Below are positions 1 to 7,273 of a stretch of 11,190 nt of DNA, piece by piece (positions within the stretch are counted from its first letter, which is position 1; the number at the start of each line of letters is the position of its first letter). Origin of the DNA: Piscirickettsiaceae bacterium. Its GTDB lineage: Bacteria; Pseudomonadota; Gammaproteobacteria; Methylococcales; Cycloclasticaceae. The stretch is taken from the NCBI GenBank assembly GCA_002401365.1, contig NVSW01000074.1, forward strand, positions 1 through 11,190, written 5' to 3'. Under the pieces are notes generated by a model that was not told where the DNA came from, ran no database searches, and worked only from the letters and a program-made list of their open reading frames with translations. The translations under genes and the position numbers were made by a program.

Positions 1-1807
1 TGTCAAACCGGTTATGATGAAGTTCGCCGCTTAAAAGAATGTTAGGAGCGGTGTATTCAAGGCCGATGCCTGCGTGATTTAGCAAGCCATCCCCTTCGGT
101 AAAGTCAGCTTGGCTATGGCGCTGGTGAATAAATGCACGGTAATTGTAGTCAAATGGTGAGGAGTATAAGTAGCTGTCAATGGTAAAATCTCGGCTACCA
201 TTTGTACCGCCGTTGCTCTTGCCGCTACTAATATCGGTTTTAAATTCGCGAAAATTATGTATATCCCATAACTTTTTTTGCTTCGCCACGTGGACATTTT
301 CTGGAAAAATACCATATAACCTGTTAATGGATTTTTCTGCAAGCGGATATTCTTTTAGAGCTTGCCAATTCCTTGCTTGGCCACGCCTTAAGCCTATGTA
401 TTTGGGCTCTTGGTGCAGGCCAATTAAGTATTCTTCTTGGGCCTTTCTTGGCCAGCCTCGCCAGTAATAAACATTAGCGAGTTCTTCCGTTAAATTTATA
501 TTGTAGGGCGCAGCGCCGTGCAGTGTTGAAAATCGCTGGAAAGCAATTTCTAAATTACCAGCAAAGGCAATGCTAAGTGCGTTGACGGTTTCTGCTTGGG
601 TTTTTTGAGGGTCGCCTTTAAGTATCTTTCGTTTGTCAGCGCCTTTAATAACGGTGGGTTGTTCAGCTACAATTTTTTCAATCCACTGCTGTGACTCGGG
701 TATATTTTCGTTTTCTAGTAAGGCATAGAATAGGGCTATTTTGGTATTAACATTCTGGCGCCCAGTAGCTAAAATGTCTCGATAGCAATGCTGTGCGTTA
801 AGGGGCTGCCGTAAAGTCAGTAATGCATCGCAGTATGCATTTTTCGAATAATTTGGCACACTAACCTTATCTGCAATAAGTTGTTTGTAGTGTTGAACCA
901 CCTCAGGCATCAGCTGGCGGCTTCTTAAAGCCACTAATAAATCGAACCGTTCGTTTAAGGTAAGGGGGTCTGTTGCCCCGAACAGTCGGGTATTGGAGAG
1001 GATGTTTTGTTGAATGTCATTGATCGCAATATCCGTTTCCACATAACGTTTAGTTTCATCCAAAACGGGGATTTCACCCCAGCGAATTCTATGGGCAGCC
1101 ATGTTGACGCGAATACTGGCCAATTCTTTCGCAGTAAATAAAGTGTTATTTTTAATCAGACTAAGTGCTAAATGAGATGCGCCTAATTTGTTTAAGGCCA
1201 AGATTTTGTTTTTTTGGCTAAAACGGTCTGTCGGCTTTATGGCAAGAATTTTCTCGTATACCGGTAAAGCCTGGAGATAGTGATGTTGTGATTCGTGCAA
1301 GTACGCTAATGCATATAAAACGCTTATATTTCGCGGGTATTGCCGCAACAGTGTGCTGAGCCAGCTTTTGGCTGAGGAATAGTTCTTTTGGTCAATTAAA
1401 ATTAGGCTGAGCCCAATTTTTGAATCCAAGCTTTTGGGAAAGCGTTTAATCATCAGTTGGTATGTTCTTTTTGCGTGGAAAAATAACTGTTGATCACGCT
1501 GGGCAATAGCGACGGTTTTTAATACGTATTGAGGCGCTGTCGATAAAGAAATGATTTTAGATTGAGTAATGACTTGTTGGTGTTGCCCAGACCAGCCTAA
1601 GATGGATAAGTAATCGTAAAAAAATCGACTGGGCTTAGGGTGCTTTTCAGCTAACGGTTTTATCAGTAATATAGCGCGTGTATAGTCCCCCGCTTTTGCA
1701 CTTGATAATGCTTGCTGATGGGTATTGTCATCCATTATGGTTGCATAGGCAGATACACTGGCTATGCAGAATAAAAGGATGAGGTTTTTAAGTACGATGT
1801 TGGTCAA
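1..1807 (-). CDS. pgaA: PNAG outer-membrane export porin PgaA (3' end beyond the window)
   Basis: This frame is open for 602 codons and runs off the left edge. PgaA-family proteins export poly-beta-1,6-N-acetylglucosamine, a biofilm polysaccharide, across the outer membrane: a periplasmic TPR superhelix guides the partly deacetylated polymer into a C-terminal beta-barrel. Residues 1-22 form a signal peptide (basic start, LILLFCIASVSA core, AYA cleavage site). A helical TPR-like region follows to about residue 500, including the family-typical YYWRGWPRKA around residues 447-456. The barrel appears to begin near WDIHNFREF at residue 514, followed by YSSPFDYNYRAF and FTEGDGLLNHAGIGLEY, which match my memory of E. 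coli PgaA. E. coli PgaA has about 807 residues, so roughly 200 barrel residues lie outside. I chose the TTG start at 1807 because it gives a full signal peptide just after an in-frame stop (1820-1822). The first ATG (1735) would remove the signal. No good ribosome binding site precedes TTG, so the exact start is uncertain. Confidence 0.85.
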   Translation of the reverse strand, partial: MTNIVLKNLILLFCIASVSAYATIMDDNTHQQALSSAKAGDYTRAILLIKPLAEKHPKPSRFFYDYLSILGWSGQHQQVITQSKIISLSTAPQYVLKTVAIAQRDQQLFFHAKRTYQLMIKRFPKSLDSKIGLSLILIDQKNYSSAKSWLSTLLRQYPRNISVLYALAYLHESQHHYLQALPVYEKILAIKPTDRFSQKNKILALNKLGASHLALSLIKNNTLFTAKELASIRVNMAAHRIRWGEIPVLDETKRYVETDIAINDIQQNILSNTRLFGATDPLTLNERFDLLVALRSRQLMPEVVQHYKQLIADKVSVPNYSKNAYCDALLTLRQPLNAQHCYRDILATGRQNVNTKIALFYALLENENIPESQQWIEKIVAEQPTVIKGADKRKILKGDPQKTQAETVNALSIAFAGNLEIAFQRFSTLHGAAPYNINLTEELANVYYWRGWPRKAQEEYLIGLHQEPKYIGLRRGQARNWQALKEYPLAEKSINRLYGIFPENVHVAKQKKLWDIHNFREFKTDISSGKSNGGTNGSRDFTIDSYLYSSPFDYNYRAFIHQRHSQADFTEGDGLLNHAGIGLEYTAPNILLSGELHHNRFD

Positions 1808-1834
1808 AGAAATCGAGGGTTATTTTATTACTAA

Positions 1835-1843
1835 AGTTTAGCA
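1835..1843 (-). promoter_or_regulatory. candidate extended -10 promoter for pgaA
   Basis: On the minus strand this reads TGCTAAACT, an extended -10 element (TGN followed by TAAACT, 4 of 6 to consensus). Only a weak -35 lies upstream (CTGAAA at a 16-bp spacing). Transcription would begin near 1828, leaving a leader of about 20 nt before the TTG start. Motif reading only. Confidence 0.35.
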
Positions 1844-1855
1844 GAAAAATAACAG

Positions 1856-1885
1856 TTTTCAGTGAATATGAGCTGAATATATAAT
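1856..1885 (+). promoter_or_regulatory. promoter of rnm, perfect -10 close to the start codon
   Basis: The -10 is a perfect TATAAT at 1880-1885, and 18 bp upstream lies TTTTCA (1856-1861, 4 of 6 to the -35 consensus). The ATG of rnm begins at 1893, only 7 bases after the -10. A start site 6-8 bases after the -10 would fall at about 1891-1893, so the message would have almost no leader. There is no Shine-Dalgarno sequence before the ATG, which agrees with leaderless translation. Confidence 0.55.
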
Positions 1886-1892
1886 AGTTCTT

Positions 1893-2714
1893 ATGAAAGT
1901 AGATTTACATTCGCATACGCTCGTATCAGATGGGCATTTATCACCCAAAGAGCTTGTTGCGAGAGCTATTGAAAATGATGTGGATATTCTGTCGATTACA
2001 GACCATGATTCGACCGGTGCTTATGTAGAGCTGGGTGATTTAAACGCATATTCCATCAAGCTTATTCCCGGCATAGAGCTTTCTACTCAGTGGCGCGGTA
2101 TAGGCGTGCACATTGTAGGCTTGAACATTGATTTAGACAATGAGGTAATTCAGGCGGGTGTTAAGCGTCAGGCAGTATCCCGAGCTGAACGAGCTGAACT
2201 GATTGCGAAACGACTAATAAAATTGGGGCTGAGTGTCGATTTGGTACGCGTAAAGGCGATAGCGGGGGGTGTAAACATTGGTAGGCCTCATTTTGCTCAG
2301 CATTTGGTTGAAATAGGTGCGGTAAAAGACTTTGCGATGGCCTTTAAAAAATATTTAGGTAATGGCAAAGCGGGAGACGTTAAACAGTGTTGGGCGGCAC
2401 TACCAGATATTGTGGGCTGGATAACGGCGAGTGGCGGAACTGCCGTGCTTGCACACCCTCTAAAATACAAAATGACCAGAACAAAACTGTCCGCCTTGTT
2501 GGATGAGTTTAGTGCAGTAGGCGGTCAGGCAATGGAGGTTGTTTCGGGTGTTCAGACGAATGATGTGACTGGTCAAATGGGCGCATTATGTAAAGAAAAA
2601 AACTTGCTGGCTTCTTGCGGATCAGATTTTCATCAACCCAGTCAATGGAGCGAAATAGGACGAATGTCCGCGTTGCCTAAACAATGTGAGCCTGTTTGGG
2701 CTACGTGGCTTTAA
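1893..2714 (+). CDS. rnm: PHP-domain 5'-3' exoribonuclease RNase AM (YciV/TrpH type)
   Basis: The 273-residue product closely resembles E. coli YciV (about 293 aa), now called RNase AM. That enzyme trims the 5' ends of 5S, 16S and 23S rRNA and also removes the 3'-phosphate from 3',5'-bisphosphonucleotides. It is a cytoplasmic metal-dependent PHP enzyme. Expected metal ligands are all visible: DLHSHT (His6, His8), Asp13, TDHD (Asp37, His38), Glu62 in GIELS, His73 in GVHIVGLNID, His133 in GRPHFAQ, His188 in LAHP, and Asp245/His247 in GSDFHQP. The insert FKKYLGNGKAG (151-161) corresponds to YciV FKKYLARGKTG. In E. coli the gene lies beside the trp operon; here it stands alone, divergent from pgaA and convergent with the tonB-like gene. 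The ATG is supported by conservation of residue 4 onward and by the promoter directly before it. The biochemical role is inferred from the family. Confidence 0.92.
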   Translation: MKVDLHSHTLVSDGHLSPKELVARAIENDVDILSITDHDSTGAYVELGDLNAYSIKLIPGIELSTQWRGIGVHIVGLNIDLDNEVIQAGVKRQAVSRAERAELIAKRLIKLGLSVDLVRVKAIAGGVNIGRPHFAQHLVEIGAVKDFAMAFKKYLGNGKAGDVKQCWAALPDIVGWITASGGTAVLAHPLKYKMTRTKLSALLDEFSAVGGQAMEVVSGVQTNDVTGQMGALCKEKNLLASCGSDFHQPSQWSEIGRMSALPKQCEPVWATWL

Positions 2715-2729
2715 TTAAATGCAGCTTAT

Positions 2730-3395
2730 TTAGTAGCGGTTTAAGCGGAATTCTATTTTTTGTTTAAAGCTCGATAAACTATTGAATTTTCCAGCAGGGA
2801 AGCGCCAAGTTTTAATCGTTTTTAGAGCTGATTTGTCTAGTGCAGATGAGCCTGAACTTTGAATAATGATTGCTCTGCTAACATGACCGTCGTTGGTAAG
2901 GTGTATGTCTAAAATGACGATGCCTTCAGTTCCTCTTCGTCTGGCGATGGTGGGGTACCTTGGTTTCGGTTGATAAGACGGTTGTGGTACAGAAAAAATA
3001 GCGGGTTTTGCTACCGGTGAAGGTATGGGCGATGCTGCTATGGTCTGTTTTTGTGGTATGGCTTGTTTTGGTGCGGCTTTGCTAACTATTTTTTTCGGTT
3101 TTTGGACAACGGTTCTTTTTGCTGGCGCTTTAGTAACCATTTTTTTCTTAACCTTCTTTTTTGGTAAAGGTTGTTTGGTAGGAACAATAGGCGGGGCAAT
3201 CACTGGTTTCGGTACCACGATACGTACGCTGATAGTATGCGCTGGGATGCTATCGATATCGTCGCTCGAAAAGGCACCTGTAAGGTATACAAGTGCGATA
3301 GAGCCAACGTGAATAGCAATTGAACACAGAAAAAAAATAATAACGGAGCGTGAAATACTTATCGGCGTGGAATGATTACTAAGCAAGCCTTCCAT
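2730..3395 (-). CDS. TonB-family energy transducer, last gene of the rsx operon
   Basis: This 221-residue protein has TonB architecture. A single N-terminal membrane anchor spans about residues 17-40, a Pro/Lys-rich periplasmic spacer runs from about 60 to 140 (VPKP, KKKVKKK and similar), and a C-terminal TonB domain covers about 141-221. Conserved TonB features include RYPTIARRRGTEGIV (146-160), NDG (168-170), SSG (180-182), LDKSA (186-190) and the WRFPAG motif (197-202). The anchor holds SIAIH (Ser25, His29), the same Ser-x3-His spacing as Ser16/His20 of E. coli TonB, which are needed for coupling to ExbB/ExbD. It therefore looks like an energised TonB rather than a mere domain relative. 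It starts 7 bp after the rsxE stop, has no clear ribosome binding site and is probably translated by coupling. No exbB, exbD or TonB-dependent receptor is in the window. The client receptor or other partner is unknown. Confidence 0.85.
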   Translation of the reverse strand: MEGLLSNHSTPISISRSVIIFFLCSIAIHVGSIALVYLTGAFSSDDIDSIPAHTISVRIVVPKPVIAPPIVPTKQPLPKKKVKKKMVTKAPAKRTVVQKPKKIVSKAAPKQAIPQKQTIAASPIPSPVAKPAIFSVPQPSYQPKPRYPTIARRRGTEGIVILDIHLTNDGHVSRAIIIQSSGSSALDKSALKTIKTWRFPAGKFNSLSSFKQKIEFRLNRY

Positions 3396-3402
3396 CTAAC
3401 AA

Positions 3403-4086
3403 CTAGAATTTTGTAGTGGTGATTTGCACGCTAACTTGTTGAAAGGCAGGTTTGCTCAGTTTTTTATCGATGACATTTTTTAGCGCAATAATAAATCCGA
3501 GCCCGATAAAGGCACCCGGCGGTAAAATAGCTAAAAGAAAGCCTCCGTAATCATTAAAAACATAAATAACCATGTCTTTAGCGCCTTCGCCAAACATTAG
3601 CTGGGCATTTGCAAATAATGTTCCTGAGCCTAAAACTTCGCGGATTGCTCCTAAAATAACCAGTGCTGCGGTAAAGCCTAGTCCCATTGCAAAGCCATCC
3701 ACAATAGAAGCGGCCATCGGGTTTTTTGAGGCAAATGCTTCGGCACGGCCAATAATAGAACAGTTCGTTACGATTAGGGGAATGAAAATCCCAAGTATTA
3801 AATACAGCTCATAGAAAAATGCATTCATGATAAGCTCAATTGCCGTCACGATCGATGCAATTATCAACACAAATACCGGCAACCTGATTTCGCTACCAAC
3901 TTGGTGGCGTATTAATGAAACAATTGCATTAGACAGAATGAGCGTTAACATTGTCGCAATACCTAGTCCCAAACCGTTAATAACGGTATTGCTAACGGCA
4001 AGTAATGGGCATAGACCAAGCAGCGCCACAAATGCTTGGTTGTTCTCCCAAAGACCATTTTTCAGAATTTTTGTATAGCTATCCAT
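3403..4086 (-). CDS. rsxE: Rnf/Rsx electron transport complex subunit E
   Basis: RsxE is an integral inner-membrane subunit of the Rnf complex and a paralogue of RsxA. The two are thought to bind a [2Fe-2S] cluster between them in the middle of the membrane, which passes electrons across the bilayer. The 227-residue product is almost wholly hydrophobic with about six membrane helices. It contains the paired family motifs LLGLCPLLAVS (Cys26) and PLIVTNCSIIGRAEAFAS (Cys109), whose cysteines are the expected cluster ligands. FVDGFAMGLGF-type and GAIREVLGSGTLF segments are typical of RsxE/NqrD proteins. The ATG lies inside the end of rsxG (8-bp overlap, ATGGATAG), with AGAGA upstream as a modest ribosome binding site. 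NqrD of the Na+-NQR complex is the nearest alternative, but the RsxB and RsxC neighbours settle it as Rnf. Confidence 0.95.
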   Translation of the reverse strand: MDSYTKILKNGLWENNQAFVALLGLCPLLAVSNTVINGLGLGIATMLTLILSNAIVSLIRHQVGSEIRLPVFVLIIASIVTAIELIMNAFFYELYLILGIFIPLIVTNCSIIGRAEAFASKNPMAASIVDGFAMGLGFTAALVILGAIREVLGSGTLFANAQLMFGEGAKDMVIYVFNDYGGFLLAILPPGAFIGLGFIIALKNVIDKKLSKPAFQQVSVQITTTKF

Positions 4087-4714
4087 TTTCTCTATTCACG
4101 TGAGTAAGTCTTTCTTTGTTTGTTTGATAATATCGTAATGTTTTTAATACGGCCTTTACCACCGCACGTGGGGTAATTGTGGCGCCGGTGAATTGGTCAA
4201 AATGTCCACCATCGCGTTTAACACGCCAAAACTTAACGTCAGGGTTAGTGATTGAACGCCCATTAAAAGAATAAACCCAGTCGCTTTTATTGGTATCAAT
4301 TGCATCACCTAGGCCAGGTGTTTCATGGTGTGAGACTGCTCTGACGCCCATTAGTTCACCATTTTCTTTTATCGCAACTAGCAACTTGATTGAGCCATTA
4401 TAACCATCTGGTGCAACTGGAGAGGCGATGATAGCGATAGGTTGTTGGTTTTTTGTGGCTCTATAGATAGTGATGGCTTGTTCGCTGCCAAATGTTTCTG
4501 GGTTTAAAATTTCAATGCTGTCTGCCAATAGGTCATTATCATAAAGATTTTCCGGCACCAATTCACGTAAGTTTTTTAACATAAACAAGCGCTCGTTTTC
4601 GGCAATTTTCTCATGGGTTATTGAGTGCGTAAATGACACTAAACCGATACCAACCAATGAAAACAAACCAAGCACTAAGCCGGCGGAAAACATTTTTTTA
4701 TTATTGCTGGCCAT
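4079..4714 (-). CDS. rsxG: Rnf/Rsx electron transport complex subunit G (covalent FMN)
   Basis: RsxG is anchored in the inner membrane by one N-terminal helix and carries a covalently bound FMN in its periplasmic domain, part of the Rnf electron path. I place the start at the ATG at 4714, one base after the rsxD stop. This gives 211 residues, near the 206 of E. coli RsxG, with the helix at about residues 9-29. An in-frame TTG at 4756 would add 14 residues inside rsxD and is less likely. Family motifs include APDGYNGSIKLLVA, HHETPGLGD and DGGHFDQFTGATITPRAVV. Within the last, D-x-x-T-G-A-T matches the flavinylation signal, so FMN should attach to Thr179 (ATG numbering) through an ApbE-type flavin transferase. 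No apbE is in this window. Confidence 0.95.
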   Translation of the reverse strand: MASNNKKMFSAGLVLGLFSLVGIGLVSFTHSITHEKIAENERLFMLKNLRELVPENLYDNDLLADSIEILNPETFGSEQAITIYRATKNQQPIAIIASPVAPDGYNGSIKLLVAIKENGELMGVRAVSHHETPGLGDAIDTNKSDWVYSFNGRSITNPDVKFWRVKRDGGHFDQFTGATITPRAVVKAVLKTLRYYQTNKERLTHVNRENG

Positions 4715-4715
4715 A

Positions 4716-5738
4716 TTATTTATGCCCGTAGACGCGTGGTGGCGTGTAATAGTCAATCAGCGGCACGGCCATATTGGTTAAAATAACGGCAAAGGCAATG
4801 CCTTCAGGATAACCACCCCAACTACGGATAATGTAGGTGAGTAAGCCAATCAGCATGCCATAAATAAAGCGTCCTTTAGGTGTTGTTGCTGCTGTTACTG
4901 GGTCGGTGGCTATAAAAAAAGCACCCAACATTACGCCGCCACTTAATAGGTGAAAGCTTGGCGACGGTGTTGCCCCTGGTTCAATAAGGTAAAAAATAAC
5001 GTTAATCAGGGATAAGCCAAAAAGCAGGCCAACAGGAATATGCCAGCTGATGATTTTCTTAAAGAGTAAGGTAACGCCCCCTAATAAATAGGCGATAGAC
5101 ACCCATTGCCAGCCATTACCTGCAATATTGCTGAAAATAGATGCGGACATAATTTCGTCAATGGTGCGGTTTAGCCCAAGTTGGGTTTTCATTTCATCAA
5201 GGGGTGTGGCAGAGGTGAGGGCATCGACGGCGGATGCGCTTGGTTGTGCAAAGATGATGGTGAATATGTCTGTGAAACTCGTGCCACTTGGTAGTAATGC
5301 TTGTGGAAGCATCCATACGGTCATGCTTTTAGGATACGAAACTATTAACACAGCAAAGGCAACCATCGCCGGGTTAAAGGGGTTATACCCTAGGCCGCCG
5401 TATAAATGTTTAGCAATAACGATGGCGACGATGGCACCGATAAAAGGAATCCACCAAGGGGCTAGCGTTGGCAATGCAAGGGCAAGTAACAAGCCGGTGA
5501 CAACGGCGCTAAGGTCGCTAATAAATGGCACGATAGGACGTTTGCGTAGATAGAGCATGACCGCTTCCGCTACGACAGCCGTCGATACGCAAATAATGAT
5601 ATTTGATAGCACGCCGTAGCCAAATTGCCAAATCATCGTGATAATGCCTGGCAGTAATGCAACGATCACCCATAGCATCATTTTTTGGATGCTGTTTTGG
5701 GGAGCAATAAAAGGCGCATTTGATGTTAGAAAGTGCAT
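4716..5738 (-). CDS. rsxD: Rnf/Rsx electron transport complex subunit D (covalent FMN)
   Basis: RsxD is the large polytopic membrane subunit, related to NqrB, thought to take part in ion translocation and to hold a covalent FMN. The 340-residue product has about nine to ten hydrophobic helices. The cytosolic N-terminus reads APFIAPQNSIQKMM, as is usual for RsxD. GGLGYNPFNPAMVAFA (114-129) and ATDPVTAATTPKGR (277-290) are strongly conserved family segments. DALTSATPL (172-180) contains D-x-x-T-S-A-T, so Thr178 is the predicted FMN attachment site. The gene begins 2 bp after the rsxC stop, with GAGG about 13 bases upstream of the ATG. The length agrees with E. coli RsxD (about 352 aa). No defect is visible. 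Confidence 0.95.
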   Translation of the reverse strand: MHFLTSNAPFIAPQNSIQKMMLWVIVALLPGIITMIWQFGYGVLSNIIICVSTAVVAEAVMLYLRKRPIVPFISDLSAVVTGLLLALALPTLAPWWIPFIGAIVAIVIAKHLYGGLGYNPFNPAMVAFAVLIVSYPKSMTVWMLPQALLPSGTSFTDIFTIIFAQPSASAVDALTSATPLDEMKTQLGLNRTIDEIMSASIFSNIAGNGWQWVSIAYLLGGVTLLFKKIISWHIPVGLLFGLSLINVIFYLIEPGATPSPSFHLLSGGVMLGAFFIATDPVTAATTPKGRFIYGMLIGLLTYIIRSWGGYPEGIAFAVILTNMAVPLIDYYTPPRVYGHK

Positions 5739-5740
5739 GG

Positions 5741-7273
5741 TTAGCTTTTATCCTCTACAGATGCTTGTTTTTTTGCTTTAGAACGGCTGATTGCAGCATC
5801 AATAGCCTCTTTTTTGGCAGGTTCATTTTTTAGCGCTGCTTTCTTTTTACGTGATCGTTCAGCGCGTTCTGCTTTGTCGCGTGCTAGCCGCTCTTCTCTG
5901 GCCTCAAATCGTTCACGAGCTATATCCGATGAATGCTTTTCGTAATTTTTCACTTTTAAAGCACTTTTTGCATAGCGAAAATGTTGTACTAATGGAATGT
6001 GGCTTGGGCACACAACATCACAACAGCCGCATTCAATGCAGTCAAATAAATTAAGTTTCTCAGCCTTTTCTAACTGCTCCGATCTGCTAAACCAATACAA
6101 CTGTTGTGGCAGTAATGAAACGGGGCAGGCGCTAGCGCATAGACCGCAACGAATACAAGGCATCGCTTGCTTCTCGGTAATGACTTCGTGTTTGCTGGCT
6201 ACTAGAATACAGTTAGTTGCTTTTACGACGGGTATTTCATCGTTGAGTAGCGCAAAGCCCATCATCGGCCCACCCATAATGAGGCGCTCAGCCAATTTAG
6301 TGTAGCCGTTACATAATTCGATTAATGCATTAATGGGGGTGCCAATGCGCACATCTAAATTGTGTGGGGTTGTTACCCCTTCGCCGGTAACGGTGATTAT
6401 TCGAGATGTTAATGGTTTGCCTGCAATGACTGCCTGTTGAATGGCATGGACGGTGCCAACATTAATAGACACTATGCCAATATCTGCTGGAATATCCCCG
6501 CTTGGGACTTCTTTTCCGGTTAGTGTTTGGATTAGCTGTTTTTCTCCACCCGTTGGGTAAATGGTGGGAATTTGTACGGCATTAATTAAAGAATTGCCGT
6601 TGTTAGCGATGGCCGTTTGAATAGACTTAAATGTATCAGCTACGTTATCCTCAATGGCGATGAAGGCTTTATTTGCACCTAATATATGTAACAAAATTTC
6701 CACACCTTCTATCACGCGGTCTGCGCGCTCTTTTAATAAGCGGTCATCACACGAAATATAGGGCTCACACTCAGCACCATTAAGAATGAGTGTTTCAATA
6801 TGCCGAGACTTGCTTTGGTTGTCTAACTTAATAGCTGTTGGGAAGGCTGCCCCCCCAAGACCGACGATCCCTGCATTTCGTACGATACTCACTAATTCTG
6901 ACGCTGAGAGTTGTCTAAAGTCAGCATACGGGGTACTGTCTAACGTCTTATCTAAACCATCGGTATCAATAGTAATGCAGGGTGCAGAAAATCCAGATGG
7001 ATGTGGAATTAAATGATCGGCAATGTGGCTAACAGTGCCAGAGCTACCGGCGTGAATGGGCGCGCTAATCATGCCTTGAGCGTCGGCAATTTTTTGGCCG
7101 CGAAGAACCTTATCGCCAATTTTAACCAGCGGTTTGGCAGCATTACCAATATGCTGTCGTAACGGGTAAATCAGCTGTGCGGGAACAGGCGCTGCTTCAA
7201 TCGGCAAATTAACCGATTCATTTTTATGCTCGGCTAATGCGGGCAGACCGCCGTTAAATTGCCATAGCCTCAT
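5741..7273 (-). CDS. rsxC: Rnf/Rsx electron transport complex subunit C (NADH-oxidising)
   Basis: RsxC is the peripheral cytoplasmic subunit that binds NADH and FMN and delivers electrons to RsxB. Domains in order are: an N-terminal barrel-sandwich region (about 25-100), an NADH/FMN-binding Complex1_51K-like domain with GIVGLGGAAFPTAIKL (135-150) and NGAECEPYISCDDRLL (165-180), an SLBB-like segment (about 285-345), and two [4Fe-4S] motifs. These are CIRCGLCASACP (Cys373, 376, 379, 383) and CIECGCCDVVCP (Cys412, 415, 418, 422). The charged, probably coiled-coil tail (about 440-510) has one AAISRSKAKK unit. E. coli RsxC (about 740 aa) carries many such units, so this 510-residue form is a short-tail version, also common in the family, with a complete core. 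The ATG overlaps the rsxB stop by 4 bp (ATGA), with AAGG about 7 bases upstream. Confidence 0.96.
   Translation of the reverse strand: MRLWQFNGGLPALAEHKNESVNLPIEAAPVPAQLIYPLRQHIGNAAKPLVKIGDKVLRGQKIADAQGMISAPIHAGSSGTVSHIADHLIPHPSGFSAPCITIDTDGLDKTLDSTPYADFRQLSASELVSIVRNAGIVGLGGAAFPTAIKLDNQSKSRHIETLILNGAECEPYISCDDRLLKERADRVIEGVEILLHILGANKAFIAIEDNVADTFKSIQTAIANNGNSLINAVQIPTIYPTGGEKQLIQTLTGKEVPSGDIPADIGIVSINVGTVHAIQQAVIAGKPLTSRIITVTGEGVTTPHNLDVRIGTPINALIELCNGYTKLAERLIMGGPMMGFALLNDEIPVVKATNCILVASKHEVITEKQAMPCIRCGLCASACPVSLLPQQLYWFSRSEQLEKAEKLNLFDCIECGCCDVVCPSHIPLVQHFRYAKSALKVKNYEKHSSDIARERFEAREERLARDKAERAERSRKKKAALKNEPAKKEAIDAAISRSKAKKQASVEDKS

Noticed and set aside
79..342. Open minus-strand frame of 87 codons in another frame of pgaA
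   Set aside because: It overlaps the well-supported PgaA barrel region in a different frame and resembles nothing.
180..467. Open plus-strand frame of 95 codons at the left edge
   Set aside because: It lies antisense to pgaA, which is clearly coding by homology, and its product has no recognisable features.
3025..3312. Plus-strand frame encoding a hydrophobic, Phe/Gly-rich peptide
   Set aside because: It is the complement of the Lys/Pro-rich TonB spacer; the apparent membrane character is a by-product of Lys codons read backwards.
5128..5553. Plus-strand 141-codon frame inside rsxD
   Set aside because: It is antisense to a fully conserved RsxD with no start signal or family match.
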